This document shows positions 6,897-15,860 of a DNA stretch of 64,000 bases, piece after piece (position 1 is the first letter of the stretch; every line of letters starts with the position of its first letter). Source of the DNA: Saprospiraceae bacterium UBA6168 (GTDB taxonomy: Bacteria; Bacteroidota; Bacteroidia; Chitinophagales; Saprospiraceae). Location of the stretch: positions 18,623-82,622 of the forward strand of contig DIUC01000039.1 of assembly GCA_002435785.1 (NCBI GenBank), given 5' to 3'. The position numbers were made by a program, and so were the translations under genes. The notes under the pieces were generated by a model that was not told the origin of the DNA, ran no database searches, and saw nothing but the letters and a program-made list of their open reading frames with translations.

Positions 6897-9613
6897 ATGG
6901 CCAAGCGATTGCCTCGACGACTGCCACCGGCGACCTCATCCAATCCGATGCTGTTTGGTTTCTCGGCAGCACTTTTGGCGGCTTTAGTGGCCACCCGTCG
7001 GCAGGGTTTGCGGGGAGCGCGGACGAACTGCGGTTCTGGGACCAAGCACGGACGGAAACGCAAATCAGGCAAAACCGTTTTGCAAACATCCCGGCGGACG
7101 AGGATGGGCTGACGGCCTACTACAAGTTCAACGCCATCTCCCCATTTGGTGAAGTGACGGATGCCAGCGGCAACGGCCACACGGCCCACCTGATGTACAA
7201 GGAAGAACTGGTACCCGCTACCATCAAGGACTTGAACACCCGCTTTACTTATGTCCAAACGGTCGCTTCATTTGCCTTTTTCCAGCAGAGCGATGGCGGC
7301 GAAACCTTCCATTGGGACTTCGGCAATAGCACTCAATCCGACGGGGCGAACCCAGCCATTACTTACCAGACGCCGGGCGTTTACAACGTCTGCCTGAGCG
7401 CCTACGGCGATGACATGTACGACACCTACTGCGAAGAAGTAGTAGTGCAAGGCATCGAAAGAATACAACCCACCGTGGGCGGCAACACCGACTACGTCAC
7501 CCTCTACATCTACGGCGGCGGCTTCAATTCCAACAACGTAGTGAAGCTCCGGCGCAGCGGCTTCCCGGACATCGTTGCGGAGCAAACCATCCTCGACGCC
7601 CGGAAAACACTGACCGCCATGATGAACCTCGACGGCCAACAGACGGGCGCTTGGGACTTGGTCATCACCAATGGGGCACAGGAAATGGTGCTGCCCGCAG
7701 CCTTCCACATCGTGCAGGGCGAAGCGGCAAAACCCTACGTGCTCTACAATGGCGGCGGCACCATCCTATTCAACCGCTGGAAGCCGCAAAGCATCACGCT
7801 CGGCAACTCGGCCAACGTGGATGCCCACGGCGTACTACTCTGGGTAACCATACCAAATGCACCCGGCAACGACATTGCCTTCCTCAACCTCGACGTGCAG
7901 GCGCCGCAGCTCGCCATTGACAATGGCTGGGAAGACGAGCTCGATGCCCCCGAATACTACGTCGTGGCCGACTCGCTTTTTGGGAAGCCCAGCAACAGCC
8001 GGGTCTATGTTTTTTACTTCCCCATTTTGCCCGCAAAATCGAGCATGAACATCGCTATGCGGGTGAAAATCGGTGCAGCGGGCGGCACCGTTCCGCTGCA
8101 AGTTTGGCTGAGCGAACCGTTTTACCAGTCGCCCATTTCACCGGAGGTGCAGGGCTGCGTTGCTTTGGCAACGATAAAAGGGCTGATAAAAGGCGGCGTG
8201 GGCTTCATCCCCGGCGTGCCTTGCTTGACGGGTTCGATGGCAGTGGTTTCCGATTACCTGAACGACCAACCCCCTACTCCTTCTGCCGTCGAACACATTG
8301 ACACCAGAAGCTGGTTCTGGATTTTGGGCACCAACATCTTCGAATGCGGCTCGTCGCTTATACCGGGCGGCAATGTTTACGCTGGGATCCTCGGCCTCAT
8401 CACATCGGGCGTGGAGAACGCCCAAGAGAACGCCGACTGTTACAGCGGCTTCCGCCAAATCGGTTGGCTGGACATCCTTTACTATCCCGTTTGGTCGCTA
8501 GACCCCAACGAGAAAAAGGGCATGCCGGGCTTCACCGAAGACGGCTATATCGGGCGGTACGACCGCTTGGGCTACCAGGTGAGCTTTGAGAACAAAAGCA
8601 CGGCCACGGCGCCTGCGCACGAGGTGACCATCGTGGACACGCTCACGTTCAGCAAGGCCGACCTCTCCAACTTCGCCTTCGGCGCTTTTGGTTGGGGCGA
8701 TACGCTGTTGTTCCCGCTGCCGGGTTCCAAAGCATTCAGCATGGACGTGGACCTGCGGCCTGCACGTGACATCATCGTGCGGGTGACGGGCGAACTGAAC
8801 GAAACCGACAAAATCGCCACTTGGCGATTCCTATCGCTCAACCTCACGACCATGGACTACGAGGAAGACCCGTTTGGTGGGTTCTTGCCGCCAAACGTGA
8901 CCCCGCCAGAGGGCGAGGGCTTCGTGAGCTTCACGATGGGCATACAGGACAATATCCAGAACGGCGACGTCATCGAAAACCGGGCATCCATCGTCTTTGA
9001 CGCCAATGCGCCTATACTCACGAACCTACACCGCAACACTTTCGACTTGGCGGCCCCCAACAGCGTGCTGAGCACTTCGGCCTCGACGACCACCGACACG
9101 CTGATTACGCTCGACCTCTCGGCATCCGACGGCGGCAGTCAAGTGCGCCACGTAGAAATCTGGGTATCGGAAAATGACAGCGCCTTCGTCTTCAGCCAGA
9201 GCGCTCATGCCGATGTGGCCGACTTTGTGGGCAAACCCGGCTCCACCTACGAGTTCTACAGCATCGCCGTGGACAGTGTGGGCAACCGGGAGGCCATTCC
9301 TACTGCCCCCGATGCCGTGGTGACTTTCCTCGTGAATGCCACAAGCGACCGCTTCAGCGCCAGCGACATCCGACTGTTCCCCAACCCGGCACAGCACCAA
9401 GTGACGCTGGAACTGAACATGACCCAAGCGGCTACCATGACCGCCACGCTGGAAGACTTGACGGGCAGGCAAATCCAAACCCTGTTCCGTGGCAACTTGA
9501 CGACGGGCAAACACGCCCTCCGACTGCAACTGCAAGCCGTGCCCGGCATCTACTTCCTCCGCATCAGCGATGGTGTGGGGAGCAGGACGGAGAAGGTGGT
9601 AATGAGCAAATAA
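6707..9613 (+). CDS. C-terminal part of the frameshifted secreted protein: LamG end, PKD, DUF11-like, T9SS sorting domain
   Basis: The true coding sense begins near 6872; codons 6707-6871 are only the open shadow frame. In order it holds the end of LamG (LRFWDQARTETQIRQNRF), a PKD domain at about 7270-7450 (FHWDFGNSTQSDGANPAITY), a TIG-like stretch (VTLYIYGGGFNSNNVVKL), and a DUF11-like adhesive repeat (YQVSFENKSTATAPAHEVTI). It ends in a type A T9SS sorting domain (RLFPNPAQHQVTLEL to GIYFLRISDGVGSRTEKVVM). The C-terminus shows the intact protein was exported by T9SS to the surface. Because sense continues for 900 codons without another lesion, the frameshift is either recent or a sequencing error. 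Confidence 0.85.
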   Translation: MEHQQPGDLPALDDGQQPARGRHYDQYRRLCHLGHKKPTARLLEPPCRDLPKRRQPAEFKLLLNGQAIASTTATGDLIQSDAVWFLGSTFGGFSGHPSAGFAGSADELRFWDQARTETQIRQNRFANIPADEDGLTAYYKFNAISPFGEVTDASGNGHTAHLMYKEELVPATIKDLNTRFTYVQTVASFAFFQQSDGGETFHWDFGNSTQSDGANPAITYQTPGVYNVCLSAYGDDMYDTYCEEVVVQGIERIQPTVGGNTDYVTLYIYGGGFNSNNVVKLRRSGFPDIVAEQTILDARKTLTAMMNLDGQQTGAWDLVITNGAQEMVLPAAFHIVQGEAAKPYVLYNGGGTILFNRWKPQSITLGNSANVDAHGVLLWVTIPNAPGNDIAFLNLDVQAPQLAIDNGWEDELDAPEYYVVADSLFGKPSNSRVYVFYFPILPAKSSMNIAMRVKIGAAGGTVPLQVWLSEPFYQSPISPEVQGCVALATIKGLIKGGVGFIPGVPCLTGSMAVVSDYLNDQPPTPSAVEHIDTRSWFWILGTNIFECGSSLIPGGNVYAGILGLITSGVENAQENADCYSGFRQIGWLDILYYPVWSLDPNEKKGMPGFTEDGYIGRYDRLGYQVSFENKSTATAPAHEVTIVDTLTFSKADLSNFAFGAFGWGDTLLFPLPGSKAFSMDVDLRPARDIIVRVTGELNETDKIATWRFLSLNLTTMDYEEDPFGGFLPPNVTPPEGEGFVSFTMGIQDNIQNGDVIENRASIVFDANAPILTNLHRNTFDLAAPNSVLSTSASTTTDTLITLDLSASDGGSQVRHVEIWVSENDSAFVFSQSAHADVADFVGKPGSTYEFYSIAVDSVGNREAIPTAPDAVVTFLVNATSDRFSASDIRLFPNPAQHQVTLELNMTQAATMTATLEDLTGRQIQTLFRGNLTTGKHALRLQLQAVPGIYFLRISDGVGSRTEKVVMSK

Positions 9614-9680
9614 AGTGTAGGGTATTGGGTCTGTATGCTCTCCCAACCTAATTTTTCTTCTTCCTTTTTATCTTGCCATT

Positions 9681-9731
9681 AACGAACAAAGCGGTACGAT
9701 TGCTCCACGCAATCGTACCGCTTTGTTCGTT
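9681..9731. repeat. 23-bp perfect inverted repeat with 5-nt loop
   Basis: Positions 9681-9703 and 9709-9731 are perfect reverse complements, beginning AACGAACAAAGCGGTACGAT, with only TCCAC between them. It sits 68 bp after the stop codon of the secreted T9SS protein. A stem this long is stronger than a normal terminator and there is no U-tract, so it may be a bidirectional transcription block, an mRNA 3' protector, or a small mobile palindromic element. Confidence 0.75.
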
Positions 9732-10116
9732 CAGCAGGGAGCCGCAGGAGAATTGGAACATGCATGAAAATCAACACCCAATAAACCTTTCGCCAAAACT
9801 GCATTAACAAAGACAATCTTGCCAAAAAAATGGAATAAACTCAAAAAAGATTTGGGAATTCCAAACCTTGTTTGATATTCGCCACTGCCTTTTCTTTCAA
9901 ACCCAAGCGTTCAGCTTGTTAGCGACGTGTATCCCTCGATTTGCAGGGTTTAATTCAATTTTTCAAATAACCAGGCTAAAAATTAGCCGCCCTCGTGCTG
10001 TCGAAGCACATCGTGACGCTGAACCCGGGTTCAGCGGAAGCATGGCGGTCACAGGTGTTTAGCGACACAAACTCAGCGTATTTTCTCACATTTGTTTATA
10101 ACTAAAATCTTTAAGA
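9732..10116. other. structured region upstream of susC with a 20-bp palindrome
   Basis: No gene is visible. A small stem-loop (GTGCT/AGCAC, 9995-10009) is followed by a perfect 20-bp palindrome CGCTGAACCCGGGTTCAGCG at 10017-10036, about 80 bp before the susC start. A TTAGCGAC sequence occurs twice (about 9920 and 10059). This could be a leader structure or a protein-binding site controlling the SusC/SusD pair, but no known regulator site is recognised. Confidence 0.4.
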
Positions 10117-13098
10117 ATGAAAAAACACATTATTCAACGGTTACTGCCCGTCCTACTGTTGTGCATGGCCGCTACTGGGCTTTTTGCGCAATATGTGGTC
10201 AGCGGCACGGTCAAGGATGAGGCTGGCGCCCCTATCATAGGCGCAAACGTGATTATTAAGGGTACCTCCACAGGTACCATCACCGACGTGGACGGCAGCT
10301 TCAACATTCGGGTGCCGGACAATGCGACTGAGATTGAGTTTTCTTACATCGGGTTTCTGGCGCAGAACTTGGCCATTTCAAGGGCCAACAACACCTTGAG
10401 CGTGGTACTTGTCGAAGACTTGAACAACTTGGAAGAGGTCGTGGTGACAGGTTTGGCCACGAGCGTGAAGCGGGCCAACTTGGCCAATTCCGTGGAAAGG
10501 GTGGATGCTGCCCAACTTACGGGTATTGCTATGCAATCTACCGTTGATGGCGCACTTTACGGCAAGTTCAAAGGGGCCGAAATCCGAGCGAACTCCGGTG
10601 CACCGGGCGGTGGCTTGTCTTTCCGCTTGCGGGGCACGACTTCCATCAGTGGATCCTCGCAGCCGCTCATTATCTTGGATGGGGTTTTCATTGACAACTC
10701 TTCCATTAAAGGTGGCTTGAACACTGTCTCAGCGGCACAGGCTGGCGGAAGCACCCGCAACCAGGACAACCCGTCCAACCGTTTGGCCGACCTTGACCCG
10801 AACGACATCGAGTCCATCGAAATCCTGAAAGGTGCTTCCACGGCGGCCATTTATGGCTCACGGGCAGCAGGCGGCGTGGTCATCATCACCACCAAAAAAG
10901 GAGAAGCGGGGAAGACCAGAATCAACTTTGGACAGTCCATCGGTCAAACGCAGATGCTGAACCCGCTTGGCGTACGTCAATGGACAGAGGAAAGAGTGTT
11001 GGCGTCGGCGTTTGCGAGCGACATTGACAATTTCCGGGCAGCCCGCGACAATGGCACACTTCACAACTACGAAGACGAACTGTACGGCAACAAGGGCTTG
11101 TTGTCCAATACCCGCCTGAGCATCAGCGGCGGCAACGACAAGACCAAGTTCTTCATTGGCGGCAGCTACAAGGACGAAGAGGGCATCGTGAACAATACTG
11201 GTTACAAGAAAGCCTCCATGCGGATAAACATTGACCAGAAGGTGAACGAAAATTTCAACCTCAACATGACTTCGAATTTTATCCATTCGTCCGCAGACCG
11301 AGGTTTTTTCAACAACGACAACTCAGGCACTACGATGGGTGTAGCACTGTCTTCTACGCCTTCGTGGGCGCAACTACAGCCGAACGAAAACGGCATTTAC
11401 CCATCCAACCCTTATGCGCCTTCCAACTTTCTGGAAACCGCTGCGCTGATGACCAATAACGAATCGGTCAACAGGTTCATCGGAGGTGGTACTGCCACTT
11501 ACAAGCTCTTCACCACAGAGAATTCTTCCCTGAGGGCGATAGCCAGGGGCGGGGTGGATTTTTACAACTTGTACACCCGTGCCATTTGGCCCAACACCCT
11601 TCAGTTCCAACGGGACGGCAACGGCCTGAACGGGGTTTCGGTGCAGGGTTTCACCAGGAACCTGAACACCAACTTAGCGGCTTTCTTGGTGCACAACCAG
11701 TTTTTGGACAATGGGCTTTCGTTCAACACATCGGCTGGTGTGACACAGGAAAACTTTGACCAAAACAGCATCCTCGGAATCTCATCGAATATGATTGGGG
11801 TGCAGACCAACCTCGACCAAGCTGGCTCCCGCACCACGGAACAGTTCAGACGGCCACAGACCGACAAAGGCTTTTTTGCACAAGAAGAAATCAACTTCAG
11901 GGACATGGTCATCGCCACCATCGGCATCCGTGGCGACAAATCCTCGAACAACGGTGACGTGAACAAGCTGTACTACTATCCGAAGGCAAACATGGCCATC
12001 AACGTGCACAATTTTGATTTTTGGAACAAAGATGGTATGCTCTCCCAGGTGAAGTTGCGGGCAGCCTACGGCGAGTCCGGCAACTTTGCCAGCTTTGGTG
12101 CCAAGGCCACCATTATGAACTCCACGATTGTGGACGGTGTGGCCGGCGTGAACGTCCCATCTTTGCTTGGCAACAACAAGGTAGGCCCAGAGCGCCAGAA
12201 GGAATTGGAGCTTGGCGTTGATATTGGCTTGGGTACGATTGTAGGCGTGGATGCCACCTATTATATCAAGTCGGTGGAAGACCTTTTGCTCAATGCGAAC
12301 GTGCCGACCTCTTCCGGCTTCTCCCAGCAGGTGACCAATGCCGCCGAACTCGAAAACAGGGGTTGGGAAATCGGGCTGAACCTCAACATAATCAATACCC
12401 GTGACTTCAAATGGGGCTCAAGGTTCGGCTGGTGGAAGAACACTGCCGAGGTTACAAAGCTTTCCGTGCCAGCTTTCACAAGTGGCGGCTTCGCCAACTT
12501 TTTGGGCAATTTCATGATAAAGGAAGGCTACAGCCCTACCACCATTATTGGTGTTGGCCCAAACCCCGACGTGACACTCAACGGCACTGGCGAACCAACC
12601 TTGCAGGTATTCGGCAATGCAGAGCCAGACTTCCAGCTCTCTTGGTCGAACATGATGTCTTACAAAAACTTTGACTTCAGCATGGTCTGGCATTGGAAAC
12701 AAGGCGGCAAGAACATTAACCTGTCTGCGCTCCTTTTTGACCTTAATGACAATTCCTACGATTTTGACGACAAGGGCCTCGACCCCAGCGGCCAGGAGGC
12801 CAATGGACCATACCGGTTGAGCCAATTGGGTTCAAACACTGGCCCTTATATAGAGGATTCCGGCTATATCCGGTTGCGTGAGGTAGGGTTGTACTACACC
12901 ATTCCGCTGAAGAATGTGAAGGCCATTGAAAAGGTGCGTATTGGGTTTTCTGGCAACAACCTGATCAACTTCTTCGATTACAGCAGCTACGACCCGGAGG
13001 TGTCCAACTTCGGAGCCAACGAATTCTCAACGGGTGTGGAAGTAACCCCATTCCCTTCCGCAAAGCGGTGGGACTTCCACGTAAACTTCACTTTTTAA
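10117..13098 (+). CDS. SusC/RagA-family TonB-linked outer-membrane transporter
   Basis: 993 residues. There is a signal peptide (to about residue 24, LFAQ). A carboxypeptidase-D regulatory-like domain follows (VVSGTVKDEAGAPIIGANVI, about 26-110). The TonB-interacting EEVVVTG segment is near 108-114. The plug domain includes LIILDGVFIDNSS and the SIEILKGASTAAIYGSRAAG motif. A beta-barrel follows to the C-terminal aromatic NFTF. The partner susD-like gene starts 24 bp downstream. The pair should import an oligomer (glycan or peptide); the substrate cannot be read from the sequence because no hydrolase gene follows. The M28 peptidase and the broken secreted protein upstream are the only nearby extracellular candidates. 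Confidence 0.95.
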   Translation: MKKHIIQRLLPVLLLCMAATGLFAQYVVSGTVKDEAGAPIIGANVIIKGTSTGTITDVDGSFNIRVPDNATEIEFSYIGFLAQNLAISRANNTLSVVLVEDLNNLEEVVVTGLATSVKRANLANSVERVDAAQLTGIAMQSTVDGALYGKFKGAEIRANSGAPGGGLSFRLRGTTSISGSSQPLIILDGVFIDNSSIKGGLNTVSAAQAGGSTRNQDNPSNRLADLDPNDIESIEILKGASTAAIYGSRAAGGVVIITTKKGEAGKTRINFGQSIGQTQMLNPLGVRQWTEERVLASAFASDIDNFRAARDNGTLHNYEDELYGNKGLLSNTRLSISGGNDKTKFFIGGSYKDEEGIVNNTGYKKASMRINIDQKVNENFNLNMTSNFIHSSADRGFFNNDNSGTTMGVALSSTPSWAQLQPNENGIYPSNPYAPSNFLETAALMTNNESVNRFIGGGTATYKLFTTENSSLRAIARGGVDFYNLYTRAIWPNTLQFQRDGNGLNGVSVQGFTRNLNTNLAAFLVHNQFLDNGLSFNTSAGVTQENFDQNSILGISSNMIGVQTNLDQAGSRTTEQFRRPQTDKGFFAQEEINFRDMVIATIGIRGDKSSNNGDVNKLYYYPKANMAINVHNFDFWNKDGMLSQVKLRAAYGESGNFASFGAKATIMNSTIVDGVAGVNVPSLLGNNKVGPERQKELELGVDIGLGTIVGVDATYYIKSVEDLLLNANVPTSSGFSQQVTNAAELENRGWEIGLNLNIINTRDFKWGSRFGWWKNTAEVTKLSVPAFTSGGFANFLGNFMIKEGYSPTTIIGVGPNPDVTLNGTGEPTLQVFGNAEPDFQLSWSNMMSYKNFDFSMVWHWKQGGKNINLSALLFDLNDNSYDFDDKGLDPSGQEANGPYRLSQLGSNTGPYIEDSGYIRLREVGLYYTIPLKNVKAIEKVRIGFSGNNLINFFDYSSYDPEVSNFGANEFSTGVEVTPFPSAKRWDFHVNFTF

Positions 13099-13122
13099 CT
13101 TGAACAAAAAATTAATCGAGAT

Positions 13123-14421
13123 ATGAAATTGATAAAATTAATCTTCATCAGCGTCCTTTTCCTTTCCCTCGGCGGGTGCGAAATTGACGACAACCCAAAC
13201 CCGAACGGGTCGAGCATTGGAGGCTTCAACCTGAATGCGTCAAAAAGCGAGCTTCAAACCTTGGTCACTGGCATCGAGGACTTGGTTCGCCAGGATTTTG
13301 GTTTTTACTATGACGTTACCGCCATCATAGGCCGTGAGTATTATTTCTTCACAGGCTCTGACCCTCGCTACACGGGTGAGGTGCTGGGCAAGGCCGACTC
13401 ACAATTGGACGATGCTGGGTTCTATGGTACCCGCCCCTACTTTGGGCGTTACCGCGCCATCAAAAATGCGAACGTACTGCTGGATGCCGTGAGCAATTCA
13501 CAGCAAATAACCACTGCGGAGGCCAATGGCTATGAGGGCTTCGCAAAAACGATGCAAGCCCACGAGTACCTGCTTGCCTTGAACCTGCAATACGAAAATG
13601 GCATACGCATTGACGTTGCCGACCCCGAAAACCTGGGGCCGTTCGTCAGTTACGGCCCTGCACTGGCCTCCATATTGGCCTTGCTCGACGATGCGGCTGG
13701 CCATTTGCAAGCAGCAGGGAGCACCTTCCCATTCCGGCTATCCTCGGCTATGGCAGGATTCAACACACCGGCAAGTTTCCTTACCTTCAACAAAGCCCTT
13801 GCCGCACGGGTCGCCCTGTACCAAGGCAACAAAGCAGAGGCCAACAAGCGCCTTTCTGATTCCTTCATGGATTTGAACGGCAACCTAAACGCAGGCCCTG
13901 CCCGCTACTACTCAATCGGCGGCGGCGACTTCGCCAACAACCTGTTCCGTCCGTTGGACCAGGCCGATGCCATCATCGTCCACCCTTCCTACATCACCGA
14001 CCTGACGCCTGGCGACGCCCGTGCCGCCAAAATGGTGCTGCGCCCAAGTGGGTCGCTCAGCCTTGATGGGCTTACGGGTACCCACGATGTTTGGGTGTTC
14101 AAGTCTTTGAGCGATTTTGTGCCTTACATTCGGAACGAAGAGCTGATACTCATCAGCGCAGAGGCCAATTTGGGTACGGACAATGCGGCTACCATCAGCG
14201 CCATCAACATCATCAGGAATGCGCACGGCATCGGCGACTACAGTGGCGGCGTCTCAGAAGCGGATCTGATGAACGAAATCATGTACCAGCGCCGCTACTC
14301 GCTCTTCGGTGAAGGCCACCGCTGGGTGGACATGCGCCGATGGGGCCGCTTGAACGAACTGCCAATTGACCGTCCAGGTGATGACGTTTGGGTGCAATTC
14401 CCGCGTCCAGTAGGCGAATAA
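13123..14421 (+). CDS. SusD/RagB-family outer-membrane lipoprotein
   Basis: 432 residues. The signal peptide ends in a lipobox (SLGGC, Cys at about residue 19), so it is a surface lipoprotein. The SusD alpha-helical fold is supported by the central AHEYLLALNLQYENGIRI segment, the domain FRNEELILISAEANL-type region (seen as PYIRNEELILISAEANLGTD) and the characteristic C-terminal YQRRYSLFGEGHRWVDMRRW. It is shorter than many SusD proteins (450-600), suggesting a small ligand-binding face. Co-transcribed with the SusC gene and closed by the terminator at 14455. Confidence 0.92.
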   Translation: MKLIKLIFISVLFLSLGGCEIDDNPNPNGSSIGGFNLNASKSELQTLVTGIEDLVRQDFGFYYDVTAIIGREYYFFTGSDPRYTGEVLGKADSQLDDAGFYGTRPYFGRYRAIKNANVLLDAVSNSQQITTAEANGYEGFAKTMQAHEYLLALNLQYENGIRIDVADPENLGPFVSYGPALASILALLDDAAGHLQAAGSTFPFRLSSAMAGFNTPASFLTFNKALAARVALYQGNKAEANKRLSDSFMDLNGNLNAGPARYYSIGGGDFANNLFRPLDQADAIIVHPSYITDLTPGDARAAKMVLRPSGSLSLDGLTGTHDVWVFKSLSDFVPYIRNEELILISAEANLGTDNAATISAINIIRNAHGIGDYSGGVSEADLMNEIMYQRRYSLFGEGHRWVDMRRWGRLNELPIDRPGDDVWVQFPRPVGE

Positions 14422-14454
14422 TTGAGGTGATTTTTTTCAAAAAAAACACTGCAT

Positions 14455-14502
14455 AAAAAGAAAAGGCTGCTACCTGAATTGGTTAGCAGCCTTTTCTTTT
14501 TT
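14455..14502. terminator. bidirectional intrinsic terminator after susD
   Basis: The stem AAAAGAAAAGGCTGCTA (14456-14472) pairs with TAGCAGCCTTTTCTTTT (14484-14500). The flanking A-tract and T-tract let it work on both strands. It separates susD (plus) from the convergent DUF3109 gene (minus). Confidence 0.85.
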
Positions 14503-14539
14503 GAAAGCAGGGCTTCATTTTTGCCCAAAAACCCGCGCC

Positions 14540-15118
14540 CTATTTCTTCAAATACGCTGCCGCAGCGTCCAGTTCCTCATAAAAATCTGCGCCGTACTTC
14601 CTGACGATGGCCGCTTTCACGAACTGATAAACGGGAAGTTTTTCTTTCTTTCCCGCCGTGCAAGCAGCAGAGCAGATGTCCCAAACATCGTAGTTCAGCG
14701 CCTCAAAGCCAAGCTCGGGGGTAGCGGCGACCCGCACCGGGTAAAGGTGGCAAGAGATGGGTTTCCTGAAATCCGTCACGCCCGCCTCCGCCGCTTTTTC
14801 GATGCCGCATTTGGCAATGCCGTTTTGTTCAAAAGTCAAGTAGGCGCAAGCACCGTTATCAAGTAGGGGAGTGCCGGGGCCGTTCAGTTCGGGGAAGTTG
14901 ATGTAAGCGCCCTGCATTTCGATGACCCGGATGCCTTCTGGCCGCAGGAATGGCTTGATGTCTTCGTAAATATTGACGAGCGTTTCCAGTTCTGCCGGTT
15001 CGAGCGGCGCTCCAAAATCGCCCTCCCAACAACAGGCACCCTTGCAGGCGTTGAGGTTGCAAAGAAAGTGCTCGGTAAGCACGTCCTCACTGACAAGTAT
15101 ATCTTGAACGATGACCAA
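14540..15118 (-). CDS. DUF3109 cysteine-rich protein
   Basis: 192 residues, cytoplasmic, no signal peptide. The cysteine pattern is FLCNLNACKGACCWEGDFGA near residues 18-37, with further cysteines at GACAYL, AKCGIEKA, ISCHLYPVR and WDICSAAC. This matches DUF3109, a Bacteroidota family related to the YkgJ-type zinc/iron-cluster proteins. The clustered cysteines predict a metal or Fe-S site; the function is unknown. It converges on susD across the shared terminator and is divergent from the gene at 15231. Confidence 0.85.
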   Translation of the reverse strand: MVIVQDILVSEDVLTEHFLCNLNACKGACCWEGDFGAPLEPAELETLVNIYEDIKPFLRPEGIRVIEMQGAYINFPELNGPGTPLLDNGACAYLTFEQNGIAKCGIEKAAEAGVTDFRKPISCHLYPVRVAATPELGFEALNYDVWDICSAACTAGKKEKLPVYQFVKAAIVRKYGADFYEELDAAAAYLKK

Positions 15119-15143
15119 AATGAAGCGTTTTTGACCGATGCCT

Positions 15144-15151
15144 TACTTTTG
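15144..15151 (+). promoter_or_regulatory. Bacteroidota -7 element TACTTTTG
   Basis: TACTTTTG fits the TAnnTTTG -7 consensus of Bacteroidota. It overlaps the more upstream possible ATG at 15138, which supports the ATG run at 15231-15239 as the true start of the following gene. No convincing -33 TTTG is seen at 19-nt spacing. Confidence 0.4.
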
Positions 15152-15230
15152 TGTTAAAAAACAGGAAGCATCCGGCTGGTGTTGTTGCACAAGTTGTAAC
15201 TTAGCGGCGAAAGTATTTCAATTAAAAACG

Positions 15231-15662
15231 ATGATGATGAAAAATCTGATTTTTAGCGCTATGCTGCTGTTTTTCGCCTTCGGCGCAATGGCTCAAACCG
15301 CCGCTGTGAAAACCCCGGCACAGGAAGCGACCGAAAAAATGACACAACTCTACAGCCTCGACCAAAAACAACAAGCAGAGATGCTGAAAATACAGGAGCG
15401 TAAGTACCGCAACTTGGCCGAAATAGCATCCATGAAGACCAGCGACCCCGGGCTTTACGTGCGCAAGATTCAGTCCATCCAAACTGGCAACAACGCCTCT
15501 TTCGAGCGCATCCTCAGCACCGAGCAAGCCAAGACTTTGAGGGAACAACAACTCCAACTACGGGAGAAAAAGGCAGTGGCTTTCAAAGAAATGAAGGCCA
15601 CCGGTGCATCCCATTATGAGATTGACCTGAAAATGCTGGAACTCGACCTGGAATCGCTTTAG
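15231..15662 (+). CDS. small secreted helical protein
   Basis: About 143 residues from the run of three ATG codons at 15231. An upstream in-frame ATG at 15138 would put 31 residues ahead of a clear signal peptide (NLIFSAMLLFFAFGAMAQ), so I prefer the later start. The mature protein is a charged, largely helical stretch (EKMTQLYSLDQKQQAEMLKI, QTGNNASFERILSTEQAKTL) resembling the periplasmic Spy/CpxP-type helical proteins in style, but no LTxxQ motif is certain. The function is unknown. A terminator follows at 15695. Confidence 0.7.
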   Translation: MMMKNLIFSAMLLFFAFGAMAQTAAVKTPAQEATEKMTQLYSLDQKQQAEMLKIQERKYRNLAEIASMKTSDPGLYVRKIQSIQTGNNASFERILSTEQAKTLREQQLQLREKKAVAFKEMKATGASHYEIDLKMLELDLESL

Positions 15663-15694
15663 TGCATTTGCGGAGCTATCACTATTCTTTTTTC

Positions 15695-15729
15695 AAAAAA
15701 GCGGTGTGGATAATTCCTACCGCTTTTTT
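15695..15729. terminator. intrinsic terminator, usable on both strands
   Basis: AAAAAAGCGGT (15695-15705) pairs with ACCGCTTTTTT (15719-15729) around a 13-nt loop and ends in a T-run. It closes the small secreted protein gene and precedes the citrate synthase gene. Confidence 0.85.
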
Positions 15730-15860
15730 GATGCTCAAAATGGACTAAACTTGTCAAAATTCCTACTTTTACGACCCGAAAGAAAAACCAACTCAACACA
15801 ATTGCGTTCGTTGCGCAGCGAACAAAATTTCACAACCAGATAAAATCCAGCAGAAAAAAT

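Noticed and set aside
9868..10062. 64-codon frame upstream of susC
   Set aside because: It runs through palindromic sequence and lacks a recognisable domain.
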